A stretch of 64,000 bases of DNA from Nonomuraea solani (GTDB taxonomy: Bacteria > Actinomycetota > Actinomycetes > Streptosporangiales > Streptosporangiaceae), in assembly GCF_900108335.1 (NCBI RefSeq), contig NZ_FNVT01000031.1, positions 49,362 through 113,361 on the forward strand. The letters run 5' to 3'. Made by a program: the position numbers and the translations under genes. The notes beneath the pieces were generated by a model, which searched no databases, was not told the origin of the DNA, and saw only the letters and a list, made by a program, of their open reading frames with translations. Positions 1-8,767 of the stretch are shown in pieces; within the stretch, counting starts at the first letter, position 1, and each line of letters starts with the position of its first letter.

Positions 1-109
1 CCAGGCCCGGGTAGCCGAGCACGCCCTCGGCCGAGATGATGGCGGGACTGTCGGGGGCCTCAGCGGCGTGGGCTTCCACACGCGGCCCGATATCGGAGTC
101 GAACATCAT
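1..109 (-). CDS. Adenylation (AMP-binding) enzyme of an NRPS cluster, N-terminal fragment
   Basis: The coding sequence starts with ATG at 107-109 and runs off the left edge, so about 36 residues are visible. They read MMFDSDIGPRVEAHAAEAPD and onward to a GYPGL segment, matching the opening of stand-alone or modular adenylation domains (a helix ending in A-x-x-x-P-D-x-P-A-I, then a T-Y-x-x-L-like strand). Its start codon overlaps the stop of the thioesterase gene as ATGA, so it is translationally coupled to that gene. Family and context point to amino-acid activation in a nonribosomal peptide pathway, but the substrate-code region is outside the window. Another acyl-CoA ligase-type enzyme is possible. 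Confidence 0.6.
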   Translation of the reverse strand, partial: MMFDSDIGPRVEAHAAEAPDSPAIISAEGVLGYPGL

Positions 110-843
110 TCCCCTTCGGCCTCGGCTGAGATCCGCGCGGCGACGCGGGTGATCTCCTCGACGACGAACGCTTCCGCGTCCTGAACCACGAAATGGCCGG
201 ACGGCACGGACCTGACCGAGCAGCCCCCGCTCGTACAGCGGGCCCATCCCGCGGCCTCCCCGGCCGTCAGACCGGGATCGTCCGCGCCCACGAGCACCCG
301 GACGGGCACGGCCGGCAGCGGCCCCGCGCTCGCGGCGTAGCCTCGAAGCAGCCGCAGGTCGGCCCACAGATCGCGCAAGATGAGCCGATGCACGACCGGA
401 TCGTTCAGCGCCTCCCGCATCCGCTCGTCACCACGCCACATCCGGGCCAGGACACGATGGTCGTCGGGGGTGTGGTCGCCGAACCTCTCCGCCCACAGCC
501 GCGGAGGCGCCGACGAGACGATCAGGCACGCCACCGGCGGGCTCCCGGACATCGCCCTGGCCGTCTCGAACGCGATGAGCCCGCCCAGGCTCTGGCCCAC
601 CATCATGTACGGCCGCCGCACCCGGACCCCCGCCGCCACGATCCGCCCGACCAGCCCGGCCAGATCGCTCACCTCGACACCGTCGCCGGGGCGGGGCATG
701 CGCACGGCCAGCACCTCGACGTGATCGGGAAGAGCCCGCGCCAGGGCCTCGTACGACGGCGCGTCCCCGCCCGCGTGCGGAAAGCACACGGCCCGTAGCA
801 CCGCCTCCGGCCTGCGACGCGGCGTCCAGAAGCACTCTGTCAC
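106..843 (-). CDS. Type II (editing) thioesterase of an NRPS/PKS cluster
   Basis: A 245-residue alpha/beta hydrolase of the usual size for external type II thioesterases, which remove stalled acyl groups from carrier proteins. The early FPHAGG motif near residue 21, the nucleophile elbow GQSLGG (Ser85), an acidic ADDP segment and the late SGHF histidine (about residue 217) form the expected catalytic set. I chose GTG at 841-843 because it overlaps the stop of the upstream condensation gene (GTGA) and leaves a normal N-terminus; the longer open frame upstream is out-of-frame sequence of that gene. Its own stop overlaps the next ATG. The three genes form one minus-strand operon. The enzyme is cytosolic; no signal peptide is visible. 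Confidence 0.9.
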   Translation of the reverse strand: MTECFWTPRRRPEAVLRAVCFPHAGGDAPSYEALARALPDHVEVLAVRMPRPGDGVEVSDLAGLVGRIVAAGVRVRRPYMMVGQSLGGLIAFETARAMSGSPPVACLIVSSAPPRLWAERFGDHTPDDHRVLARMWRGDERMREALNDPVVHRLILRDLWADLRLLRGYAASAGPLPAVPVRVLVGADDPGLTAGEAAGWARCTSGGCSVRSVPSGHFVVQDAEAFVVEEITRVAARISAEAEGE

Positions 844-2687
844 GAGGGCTCCCCCGGCACGAAGAAGACCACCGGCGCGTCCGGCTCGCCCTCCCAGGTG
901 AAGGAGCCCGGCACGAGGAAGCCGGGCAGCCGCCGGCGCAGCCGTGCCCGCAACTCGCCGGCCGCGGGACGAGGCAGGCCGGGCACCGCCCTCAGACGGG
1001 CCGCGAGCCCGCCACCGTCTCCTGCCGTGACCTCGGCCGCCGCGATCGACCGGTCGGCCAGCAGCGCCTCCTCGATCAGCCGGGCCGGCACCCGAAGCCC
1101 CCGGACCACGAGTTCCTCGCCCACCCCGCCGAGGAACTCGACCGTGCCGTCCGCCCGGATCCGGGCCAGCAGCCCCGTACGGTTCCCGGCCAGCCACGCC
1201 TCGCCCGGCACCCCGAGCGGCAGCGGCACCCCGTGGGTGTCACGGATCGACACCGCCACCTCCGCCTCGCCGCCGCCGATCGCCGCGCACGTCCGCGAGA
1301 TCGGCTGGTCAGGGTTCTCGCAGAGCGCGCGCAGCAGGCGGAAGTAGTCGTCGATCAGCCGCGCGACCGTCTCCTCGTCGAACAGGTCCGCGTTGAAGCA
1401 CGCCTCCACGCTCAGCTCGCCGCCGGCGCGGTCCAGCAGGTGGACCTCCAGGTCGAAGCGGGTCGCCGGCGCCGTCAGCTCCTCGCCCCACACGCGGGCG
1501 CGCACCTCGCCCCAACGCGCCTCCCCGGCCTGGGGCAGCACCAGCATCTGGAAGATCACCTGGACCAGCGGGGCGTAGGAGGGGTCACGCCGCGGCTCCA
1601 GCCGGTCCACCAGCACGTCGAGGGGCAGCAGGTCGTTGTCGTAGGCGTCGAACAGCGCCTCGCGCGCCCGCGCCAGCACGGTGCGGAAACCCGGGTCGCC
1701 CGACAGGTCCATCCGCACCGGCAGCGTACCGACGAAGAAGCCCACCGTCCGCGCGAACTCCGGCCGCGACCGCCCGGCCACCACCACTCCGAGCACCAGG
1801 TCGTCCGCGCGCGCGTAGCGGCCGAGCAGCACCGCGAAAGCGGCGTAGGCGACCGTGTACGGGGTGAGACGCCGCCCCGCGGCGAAGGAGGCCAGGAGGT
1901 CGGCCACGTCTTTCGGCATCGCCGTGGCGATCTGGCCGCCGCCGGTGCCCTGGAGCCTCGGCCGTGTGCGGTCGGCGGGCAGGGTGACGAGCTCGGGCAC
2001 TCCGGCCAGCCGCTCCCGCCAATAGCCCAGCACCCGCTCGGCCGCAGGCGACCCGGCCCGCTTGCGCTGCCAGTCGGCGTAGTCGAGATAGTCGGCCCGC
2101 AACGGCGGCAGGCCCGCCGGCTCACCGCCGGCCTCGGCCGCGTAGAGCCGCCCGAGTTCCTCGTCGAGGATCGGCACCGACCAGCCGTCGATCACGATGT
2201 GATGCACGCACAGCAGCAGGACGTGCAGGTCGGAGGCGACGCCCAGCAGGTGGGCCCGCATCGGCTCCTCCCGCCCCAGGTCGAAGGGCCGCGAGGACCA
2301 GCGGCGCGCGAACGCGCTCGCCTCGGCCTCCCAGCCGTCCGGGGCCAGGCCGGCGCGGGGCAGATCGACCAGGCAAGGAACAGGAGTCACCGCCACGCGG
2401 GGCGAGCCCGCCTCGGCGGGGAATCTCATGCGCAGCGCGACATGGCGATCGGCCAGCGCGCCGAGCGCCCGGCCCAGGGCCGCCGCGTCGAGCGGCCCGC
2501 GCAGCTCGTAGCCGCGAAAGACGTTGTACTGGTTGGACTCGGGGGCGAGCTGCTGGTGAAACCACAGCCGCTGCTGGCTCGGCGAGAGCCTCGGCTGGCG
2601 TGCTTCCGGCATCGTCGCATCACCTGTATGAGAGGCGAGGTCGCTGATCGTCGAGTTGTCGCGCGTGGAACCGGGGATCTCTGTCAT
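840..2687 (-). CDS. NRPS condensation-domain protein with orphan adenylation C-terminal subdomain
   Basis: A 615-residue protein. Residues about 30-460 form a condensation domain: the RLSPSQQRLWFHQQL entry motif, catalytic HHIVIDG (162-168), and later VVVAGRSRPE and VGFFVGTLPVR motifs. Residues about 475-600 resemble only the end of an adenylation domain: GVPGEAWLAGN, VEFLGGVGEELVVRGLRV and LRARLRRRLPGFLVP correspond to the A8-A10 region. The large adenylation core and a carrier protein are absent. This suggests a stand-alone condensation enzyme with a relic or structural tail, working with carrier proteins encoded to the left. It is first in the operon with the thioesterase. MPEARQPRLS (ATG at 2612) is an alternative start. 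Confidence 0.85.
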   Translation of the reverse strand: MTEIPGSTRDNSTISDLASHTGDATMPEARQPRLSPSQQRLWFHQQLAPESNQYNVFRGYELRGPLDAAALGRALGALADRHVALRMRFPAEAGSPRVAVTPVPCLVDLPRAGLAPDGWEAEASAFARRWSSRPFDLGREEPMRAHLLGVASDLHVLLLCVHHIVIDGWSVPILDEELGRLYAAEAGGEPAGLPPLRADYLDYADWQRKRAGSPAAERVLGYWRERLAGVPELVTLPADRTRPRLQGTGGGQIATAMPKDVADLLASFAAGRRLTPYTVAYAAFAVLLGRYARADDLVLGVVVAGRSRPEFARTVGFFVGTLPVRMDLSGDPGFRTVLARAREALFDAYDNDLLPLDVLVDRLEPRRDPSYAPLVQVIFQMLVLPQAGEARWGEVRARVWGEELTAPATRFDLEVHLLDRAGGELSVEACFNADLFDEETVARLIDDYFRLLRALCENPDQPISRTCAAIGGGEAEVAVSIRDTHGVPLPLGVPGEAWLAGNRTGLLARIRADGTVEFLGGVGEELVVRGLRVPARLIEEALLADRSIAAAEVTAGDGGGLAARLRAVPGLPRPAAGELRARLRRRLPGFLVPGSFTWEGEPDAPVVFFVPGEPS

Positions 2688-2744
2688 GAGGCTCTACCAG
2701 GGCCTAAGGGTTGTCAACCCTGATCCCCTCGGCCGACGCCGCCC

Positions 2745-2920
2745 GGTCGGTGCCGGCACCGGAGCGATGCTCGGGTCGAAAGCGGTAGGCACCATGCCGT
2801 CGGCGGCGTTGGTCGAAGTAGCTGCAGGCGTGGTCATGCCGTGTGACGGACTCCGCGTCGGTGCCGCCCGCCGCCGTCCAGCCGCACGGCTCCACCGCCG
2901 CGCACCCGTCGTCGGCGCCG
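2745..2920 (-). pseudogene. Degraded copy of the DUF6461-like gene at 4568-5305
   Basis: Minus-strand translation gives CAAVEPCGW, then RHDHACSYF, then after a frame change DGMVPTAFDPS. The intact neighbour has CAAVEPCGW, RHDYACDYF and DGMVLTAFDPS in the same order, and the DNA is similar along this stretch. The segment between the first two motifs is shorter here and the frame breaks, so it cannot encode the whole protein. It lies just upstream of the condensation gene and may be a remnant of a tandem duplication. No role is inferred. Confidence 0.75.
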
Positions 2921-3215
2921 CTGTGCAGGTGGGCTGACCAGAGGCTCGGTACGGAAGGGAAGCGGGTGCGGACCGCGCGGACGGCATGATGCAGAGCCAG
3001 GGCGGGACCCAGGCTCAGCCGGTCGTAGACGTCGGTGGCGATGTCTGCAAACCCCGCCCTGTTCGAGCCGTAACCAGCCCGCACCGTCCTCCGGCCCGCA
3101 CATGGCCCCCGGGTTCACTCCGGCCGAAAAACCCTCACCGCGAGAGTCCTTGGGTTCGGCATCGGACGCGCGAATCCCGCGACCGATGAGAGGTCCGCGA
3201 TGATCACTAAGGCTG

Positions 3216-3252
3216 CCTGACCTGCGCAAAGAGCAAGTGGTCGCAGGTCAGG
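3216..3252. repeat. 11-bp perfect inverted repeat (hairpin)
   Basis: CCTGACCTGCG at 3216-3226 pairs with CGCAGGTCAGG at 3242-3252 across a 15-bp loop. It lies about 150 bp beyond the 3' end of the minus-strand peptidase-like gene and could help end its transcript, but no T-run follows on either side. It could equally be an operator or part of a mobile scrap. The rest of 2921-3398 holds nothing I can assign. Confidence 0.4.
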
Positions 3253-3398
3253 GGCATATCCGTTGGATTTCCGCAGTCAGAATCCCGCCTTGCGCCTTCA
3301 CTACTGTGGCCGTCATGCAGGCGAAGCGGACGAGGCGGGCATCGATGTCCCGCATTCCGTGAAGGATGGCGCCTGAGCAGGAAAGACCGGGCGCGATG

Positions 3399-4181
3399 CT
3401 ATGCCACCTTGGCCGAGGCGGCGGTCCAGGTGTTGCACGAGGCAGGGTCGGCGGTGGCGAAGCCCCGCTTGAGCCAATAGCCGACGCTGGACTCCTTTCC
3501 CCAGCGGCGATCCTTCTCAGAGGTGTCACCGCCGGGCAACGTCAGGAAGTAACTCCAGTCTTTGCCGGTACGCCCGGTCAGTGGCCAGACGCTTTTGATG
3601 AACGCGGCGGCCAGGCAATCCCGTTGCAGGCTGTAGCGCCGTTGCTGCTCTTGGAGCTCGGACTTATTGCGGTACCGCACCACCTCGTAGGCGGCCGCGA
3701 TGCCGATGAGGTGCTGGACGTGATAGCCGTACATATAACCGGCCTGGTACAGCATCCAGAGGTCTGTGGGGTCGTCCAAGTATCCCTCGCCGACTTCGAA
3801 TGTCAGCGTGCCGGTCCTTTCGCAGTAGTAGGCCTCTGAGTCGTCCTCCTGGTTGAAGGTGTCTCCGCAGTATTTCTTCGGAATGTTGTCGACCTGCCGC
3901 ACCTTGGCCGGGCGGTAGGGCAGGTTCGCGCTGGTGAGGTGTTGTTCCCAGGTCGTTTCCAGGCAAGCGAGCATCGCGTTGATGTACGCGCGTCCGAGCT
4001 GGCGATTGTTGCGTTTGACCGGGGGTTCTTCACAGGTCGTCGTCGGGAGGACTCCGGCTTCGTAAAGGGGGTGGGCGATCAGCTTGGGATGTTTGACCGG
4101 ATACGCGGTTGCCGCGGCGGCCGTTCCGGCTAAGGGGGCCATGAGCACGCACGTGAGTGCGGCGATCTTGACGATTTTCAT
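3399..4181 (-). CDS. Secreted neutral zinc metallopeptidase-like protein lacking its metal ligands
   Basis: A 260-residue protein with a Sec signal peptide (MKIVKIAALTCVLMAPLAG, likely cleaved after AAAA near residue 24). I start at ATG 4179-4181, not the in-frame ATG at 4214, because the signal peptide begins there. The body resembles the KPN_02809/YpfJ zinc peptidase family: Cys pairs, a following LQRDCLAAAF block matching the family's LQADCxAG element, and GYHVQHLIG. In active members that last region reads HEYGHHVQ; here residues 149-153 are Y-M-Y-G-Y, so two His ligands and the catalytic Glu are all replaced. It is probably a non-catalytic secreted binding protein. Family assignment is by motif memory. 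Confidence 0.7.
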   Translation of the reverse strand: MKIVKIAALTCVLMAPLAGTAAAATAYPVKHPKLIAHPLYEAGVLPTTTCEEPPVKRNNRQLGRAYINAMLACLETTWEQHLTSANLPYRPAKVRQVDNIPKKYCGDTFNQEDDSEAYYCERTGTLTFEVGEGYLDDPTDLWMLYQAGYMYGYHVQHLIGIAAAYEVVRYRNKSELQEQQRRYSLQRDCLAAAFIKSVWPLTGRTGKDWSYFLTLPGGDTSEKDRRWGKESSVGYWLKRGFATADPASCNTWTAASAKVA

Positions 4182-4381
4182 GATCCCCGACCTTAAGGGG
4201 AGGCGGCAGGTCACGCAATTGCGGCCCCGGCCGGGCCCCGCGGCGGCTCGGCCGGGGGGCGCCGCGGGCCTGGGTGAGCAAGGTATTCTCGCCGGCTCTT
4301 CTGCGGCTGACGCACGATCCGGCCCTGTCGTCCCAGACCATCATCTGTCCGCGCTCCTGAGAGATCGATGTCCCGGCGGCC

Positions 4382-4490
4382 GCCGCCATCCGCCAGCAAC
4401 TCCTGGAGATGCCTGCCCCCGTCGCGTCTCCTCAGAGAAGGAGGTGGAACGTGGAGCCGCTACGCCGTCGGGGAACACGGCACGTCACCC
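4382..4490 (+). pseudogene. Tyrosine-integrase C-terminal remnant with internal deletion
   Basis: The plus strand reads AAIRQQLLEMPAPVA and, after a frame change, EGGGTWSRYAVGEHG. Actinobacterial site-specific integrase-like proteins often end with IRQ-x-x-L-x-x-PAPV, an ALGY(H)-x-TTT block, then GGTWSRYA-x-G-x-H. The middle block is missing here and the frame is broken. This is a scrap of a mobile-element gene between two minus-strand genes. The rest of 4182-4567 holds nothing else I can identify. Confidence 0.5.
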
Positions 4491-4567
4491 ATAAAGCCTT
4501 ACAGGAACGACAACTTACGACAGCTGAACAGGCGAGCCCACCAGTCAGTACCGGAGACTCATGGGGG

Positions 4568-5305
4568 TCAAGCGGCGTCGTGATCAGATTCAGGGCCGCT
4601 TACCGCTTTCAGTTGCTCGAGTAAAGCGCCGAGGCCCTTCCCGGGCTGAGGCTCTTGTGGCGGTGGCAGGTCGGCGATCGCGCCCACCAGGAGCGGTCCG
4701 TCCAGCAGGTCGGCGGTGAACGTCACGCCGGTGAGGCGGGCCGCCATCGCGAACATCCGCGCGAGGCCATGTCCGGACAGGTCGTCGTAGCGTTGGTCCC
4801 AGTCCTCATCTGAGCTCTCCTCGAGAGGCAGGCCGAACTCGCGCATGAGGCCGGCGAGCCGGTCAGTGTCGGCACCGGAGCGACGCTCGGGAAAACTCGG
4901 GTCGAAAGCCGTGAGCACCATGCCGTCCGCAGCGTAATGAAAGTAGTCGCAGGCATAGTCATGCCGCAGGACGGACACCACGTCGGTGCCGGCCGACAGC
5001 CGCGCCAGCATCTCCGTCCCCGACCAGCCGCACGGTTCCACCGCCGCGCACCCCTCGCCGGTAGCGACCACTCCGACATAACCACTTCCGTCACCACCCT
5101 CGGTGACCATCGTGAAGTCGGAAACCGCCAGCCCCAGCTCGGCGAAGCTCATCGGCGTGCTCGTGCGGGCGCCGAACCTGCGCAGCACCTCGGCCGGATC
5201 GAGCCCGCGCAGCAAGGTCACGCAGTAGATCTCGCCAAGCAGGTCGCCCCGATCGCCGTACGGCGGTTGCAGCCAGCGGAACGGCGTCAGCGCATCGATC
5301 GTCAT
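4568..5305 (-). CDS. DUF6461-like protein of unknown function
   Basis: A 245-residue cytosolic protein without signal peptide or membrane segments. Its N-terminal part (EIYCVTLLRGLDPAEVLRRF) and central glycine/tryptophan-rich part (GYVGVV, CAAVEPCGW, RHDYACDYFHYAADG, LTAFDPSFPERR) resemble the small actinobacterial family I know as DUF6461, whose role is unknown. A decayed second copy lies at 2745-2920. No operon partner is evident. Family naming is from memory; the coding call is firm because length, start and motif conservation with the decayed copy agree. Confidence 0.75.
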   Translation of the reverse strand: MTIDALTPFRWLQPPYGDRGDLLGEIYCVTLLRGLDPAEVLRRFGARTSTPMSFAELGLAVSDFTMVTEGGDGSGYVGVVATGEGCAAVEPCGWSGTEMLARLSAGTDVVSVLRHDYACDYFHYAADGMVLTAFDPSFPERRSGADTDRLAGLMREFGLPLEESSDEDWDQRYDDLSGHGLARMFAMAARLTGVTFTADLLDGPLLVGAIADLPPPQEPQPGKGLGALLEQLKAVSGPESDHDAA

Positions 5306-5498
5306 GTCGCGATCTTGGCAGGCCCAACCGACATGGTCAGGCCCACTTCACCCCTCCGCGCGCACCTGCTGTCCGAGAGCCCGGCTTGTTGCCGCCGACA
5401 TCACGGAAAGTCACTATCACGGCCCTCGGCATCGAGAACTCGCGATGGTCGAAGAGGTGACTCCACCAGTAAAGCGCCGCCCAGGCGGGGTGTGCCGC

Positions 5499-6344
5499 TC
5501 AGCCGCATGTCGTCTCGGAATGTCCGAACGGGCTCAAGCGGTCGGTCAGGAAGGCGATGATCTCGTCCCTGGCCTTCAGCGTGGGATGTCCGGCTTCGTC
5601 GACGAGGTGAGCGGTGACCACGCTGTGGGGGGACCCGACCACGTCGCCGAAGAACGGTGGCGGGCTGGTGTTCGCGGAACTGCCCGCGAGAATACGGCCG
5701 TCGAAGGCGTCGCCGAGGAGCGCCTGGTAGGCGGCGAAGCGCCGGCCGGTGCACCAGCGGTCGTCATCGAAGCGGTAGGCAAGAACCTTCAGCCCGTCGC
5801 GCGCGATGCGGTCTCGGACCGCGCGCGCGTCCTCGTCGCTGATCTCGAGTCCGGCAGGGTCGTCCAGCGGCAGCGACGGGTGGTTGACCACTGGCGCGAT
5901 GACAGCCGGCTCAAGCGCCATGGTGAGAGCGAAGTTGCCGGTGAAGCACAATCCGATCGCGCCGACTCCCGGACCGCCGCATTCGGCATGGGCTTGGCGC
6001 GCCAGCCCACGTAGCCATGCCGTGACCGGGCTGGTGCCGCCCCCCGCGAACGCGCGGAACTCGGCACTGACACACGCGCGGCGGACGACCTCCCTACCAC
6101 CCTCGACCGTGGGATAGGCACCGTCGATTCCGAAGAGTGAGGGGACATGAACGGTGAAGCCCGCATCTCGCACCCACCGCGCCAGTCGAAGGACATCGGG
6201 ACTGATGCCGGGCATCTCCGGCATCAACACGACGGCCGGCCCGGAACCCGCGGCGTACACCGTCTTCACCACCCCCTCCACATCCACGAGTCGGCGGGAG
6301 AAGTCCGTGATCATGTCGTCAAGTCGTTCGCCGGCAGCGCTCAT
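5499..6344 (-). CDS. Dienelactone hydrolase family protein
   Basis: A 281-residue alpha/beta hydrolase. GIGLCFTG-type nucleophile elbow (AIGLCFTGNFAL, Cys133) instead of GxSxG is characteristic of dienelactone hydrolases, which open lactone rings in aromatic catabolism; the catalytic Asp region (about VLAYRFDDDRW) and late His (EAGHPTL) are present. The start MSAAGERL (ATG 6342-6344) is chosen because upstream in-frame sequence does not look coding and a divergent regulator begins 96 bp away. It is cytosolic. The AraC-type neighbour is the obvious candidate regulator. The true substrate is unknown. 5306-5498 between this gene and the DUF6461-like gene has only an unassigned coding-like scrap. 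Confidence 0.82.
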   Translation of the reverse strand: MSAAGERLDDMITDFSRRLVDVEGVVKTVYAAGSGPAVVLMPEMPGISPDVLRLARWVRDAGFTVHVPSLFGIDGAYPTVEGGREVVRRACVSAEFRAFAGGGTSPVTAWLRGLARQAHAECGGPGVGAIGLCFTGNFALTMALEPAVIAPVVNHPSLPLDDPAGLEISDEDARAVRDRIARDGLKVLAYRFDDDRWCTGRRFAAYQALLGDAFDGRILAGSSANTSPPPFFGDVVGSPHSVVTAHLVDEAGHPTLKARDEIIAFLTDRLSPFGHSETTCG

Positions 6345-6440
6345 GGTGACAGCGTGGACCGATGCCCCCGCAGAGGGCGAGAGGCGACATCGCCATGTGT
6401 GCGGGTAATCTCGCCATGGGCTGATGGTGAGGAGGCGAGC

Positions 6441-7409
6441 GTGAGCGCGCTGCGGGTCGGTGTCCTGGCCTATCCGGGCTGCTTCGCGTCCGAGGTGTTC
6501 GGCGTACCCGATCTCTTGACGATGGCCACGCACGTTGCCGGTCCGGACGGCTCCGGATACGAGGTGTCGATCTTTTCGCCTCGTCGTCGTGTCGTGGCAT
6601 CGGGTGGTGCGGTGTTGGGCGTATCCGCGCTGCGCGAGGTAGATGTCCTTATCGTGCCAGGGTTCGAGCTCGTGCCGGGCCTCGGCGTGGACGCGAAGCT
6701 CGCACCCCTCGCGCCTGAAGTTGAGGCGATCCACTCATACGCTGCTGCGGGTGCTGTCGTCGTCTCGATCTGTGTCGGTGCGTTCCTGCTCGCCGAGGCT
6801 GGGCTCCTCAACCGACGCCGTGCCACGACAGCCTGGCTCCTCGCGGACGAACTGGCTCGACGCTATCCGGACGCCGACGTCCGGCCTGAGCGTCTGGTCA
6901 TCACCGACACTGGGGTGACGACGACGGCGGCCTTCAGCGCCATGTACGACTTCGCGCTGGATCTGATCCGTCAACACAGTGGTGCCGGCGTGGCACGGAC
7001 AACCGCGCGGGTGGCGCTCGTCGACGACGCGCGATCGTCCCAGACCCCATACGTTGACGAGCGATTTCTTCCGCAGCCCGGAAACGCGTTCTCCCACAAG
7101 GTCATGCGATGGCTCGACCAAAACCTTGCCGCCCGATACGACCTCGCCGCGTTGTCGGACACGTTCAAGGTCAGCACTCGGACACTGCTGCGGCGCTTCG
7201 CGGACGAGACCGGCCAGAGCCCGCTGGAGTACCTGCAGTCGTCGCGTGTCCGTCGCGCCCGCCACCTCCTTGAGGCCACGAACCGAACCGTCGCCAGCAT
7301 CTCCGCCACGGTCGGATACAGGGATCCAGGCACGTTCGCCGCCCTCTTCGCCAAGCACACTGGACGGCGCCCGAGGGACTACCGCGCGGCCTTCCGCCGC
7401 GTCGACTGA
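6441..7409 (+). CDS. GlxA-family AraC transcriptional regulator (DJ-1/PfpI plus HTH)
   Basis: A 322-residue protein. Residues about 3-175 form a DJ-1/PfpI-like sensor domain (VGVLAYPGCFASEVFG, VDVLIVPGF, SICVGAFLLAEAGLL with the conserved Cys elbow). Residues about 220-320 are a double helix-turn-helix of the AraC class (LAALSDTFKVSTRTLLRRF and ISATVGYRDPGTFAALF). GTG at 6441 is preceded by GAGGAGG at 6429-6435. It is divergent from the dienelactone hydrolase gene, so local control of that enzyme is likely; this is inference. Confidence 0.9.
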   Translation: MSALRVGVLAYPGCFASEVFGVPDLLTMATHVAGPDGSGYEVSIFSPRRRVVASGGAVLGVSALREVDVLIVPGFELVPGLGVDAKLAPLAPEVEAIHSYAAAGAVVVSICVGAFLLAEAGLLNRRRATTAWLLADELARRYPDADVRPERLVITDTGVTTTAAFSAMYDFALDLIRQHSGAGVARTTARVALVDDARSSQTPYVDERFLPQPGNAFSHKVMRWLDQNLAARYDLAALSDTFKVSTRTLLRRFADETGQSPLEYLQSSRVRRARHLLEATNRTVASISATVGYRDPGTFAALFAKHTGRRPRDYRAAFRRVD

Positions 7410-7678
7410 TTCAGGCGCATGAAGCCGGTTTACCCCCGGAGATCACAGTCAGTTATGGCCGCGCCCCTCTACCGTGGGCCTCCAGGCCCAAGCGATCAAG
7501 GCCGAACCCCAAGGTTTCTCCCTCCGTGTTGTGGGAGCGGGTACTGGCCGTCCACGCGCACTGATCGCAGAGCTCAACCCCGAGATGGCGGCTGGTGCCG
7601 GTCGCGTTGACGGCACCCCAACAGAGGCAGGGGCAGGAACTCAGATCATTCGATCAACGGTCTTACCAGTAGTGGTGT

Positions 7679-7857
7679 TCAGGAGTGCTGATGCTCCTTC
7701 CGCCGCTGGAGCAGTTCCTCGACCGCGTTCGGCAGAGTCGTCTCGAAGTCGGTCGGCTTCGCCCATGTCGGGGTCACGACGAGAGCGGACGCCGGCTGAT
7801 GCGCCAAAACGAGCAGCATCGTCGGCGTCCCATTCTTCGAAAAATACGGACTTCCGT
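7679..7857 (-). pseudogene. Remnant of a PPOX-like flavoprotein, internally deleted copy of 8768-9135
   Basis: Reading minus: FSKNGTPTMLLV followed almost directly by VVTPTWAKPTDFETTL and VEELLQRRKEHQ. The gene at 8768-9135 has VAKDGT near its start and VVTPTWAKLIDFETTL with VEELIRQRKERQ at its end, so this fragment joins an N-terminal motif to the C-terminus with the middle gone. It abuts the 3' end of the dihydrofolate-reductase-like gene, which therefore sits between two related copies. The upstream stretch 7410-7678 has an open plus frame but nothing recognisable. Confidence 0.65.
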
Positions 7858-8421
7858 CTATTTTTTGATCTCGTAGCGCAGAACTGCCACGCCGTTGTCG
7901 AACCCGGTGGCCTCGATCAGCTTCAGGTCTTGCCGATCCTCGAAAATGCGCGTTCCCTTGCCGCGTGACGCCGGGCAGACGAGCAGGGTGAGCTCGTCGA
8001 CGAGGCCGGCGTCTATCAGGGAGCGCATGAGTGTCAAGCTCCCCCACAGCCAGATGTCCTTGCCGCTCTGCTCTTTCAGCTCCCGGACGGTGGCGACCGG
8101 GTCGCGGGTCACGGTCGCGGCCGGGAAATCGCCCCAGGGGGCGTGCTCCAGCTTCGAGGAGGCGACGAACTTGGTGAGGTTGTTGAGCTTCTCGCCGTAC
8201 TCGCCCTGATCAGTGGCGGTCGCCCAACCCTGGGACTGGGCGTAGGTGTTCGCACCGAGAATCAGCGTGTCGACCGCGTCGACGAACCCCATCACCTTTT
8301 CCTTGTACTTCTTGTTGGTCGTCTCGGAGAAGGGCTCCCCCGACACGAAGCTGAGCCCGCCGTCCTCCTCCGCGGCGATATTGTCGACGGTGACCCACTG
8401 CTGGACTATGAGCTTGCGCAT
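7858..8421 (-). CDS. Dihydrofolate reductase / RibD-reductase-like protein
   Basis: A 187-residue protein of the DHFR-like superfamily common in actinobacteria (PF01872-type). Seen: the start MRKLIVQQWVTVD, DTLILGANTYAQ near residue 55, the cofactor-pocket segment KDIWLWGSLTLMRSLIDAGLVDEL and the LLVCPASRGKGTRIF strand. Such proteins bind NADPH; few are true folate enzymes and the substrate cannot be told. ATG at 8419-8421 gives the typical N-terminus. It is flanked by complete and deleted copies of a PPOX-like gene. Region 8422-8767 holds no gene I can support. Confidence 0.85.
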   Translation of the reverse strand: MRKLIVQQWVTVDNIAAEEDGGLSFVSGEPFSETTNKKYKEKVMGFVDAVDTLILGANTYAQSQGWATATDQGEYGEKLNNLTKFVASSKLEHAPWGDFPAATVTRDPVATVRELKEQSGKDIWLWGSLTLMRSLIDAGLVDELTLLVCPASRGKGTRIFEDRQDLKLIEATGFDNGVAVLRYEIKK

Positions 8422-8767
8422 GACGGAATGTGTCCTTTCGAATATCTGTCGGTTGAGCAGGTCACCGGTACGAAGCCTTCGTGACGGATTCGACACCGGA
8501 GGCACTAGAGCGATTCTTCTTTTCGAGGACGAAACCGCGCGGGGTTCTCGACCTTCTACCTCGACATTTCCTGGCGAGCTTCAACGAATCCGCGCGCTCC
8601 GAGGCGGCCACAAACGGGCACAGGGAGAGCCACTTCGCGCCAAGGACATGGCGGTGCCCCACAATCAGCCGCGTCGGATCGCCGCTTCTCGATCGGCCCC
8701 CGCCGCGGCCCGCAGGAGCAGGTCCAGCCGCGTACCCGCGGTGGGAATCCGCCAAGGCGGGCGGCGC

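Noticed and set aside
1233..2723. Long plus-strand open frame opposite the condensation gene
   Set aside because: Arg/Gln/His-rich antisense shadow created by GC-rich codon usage; the minus frame has clear condensation motifs.
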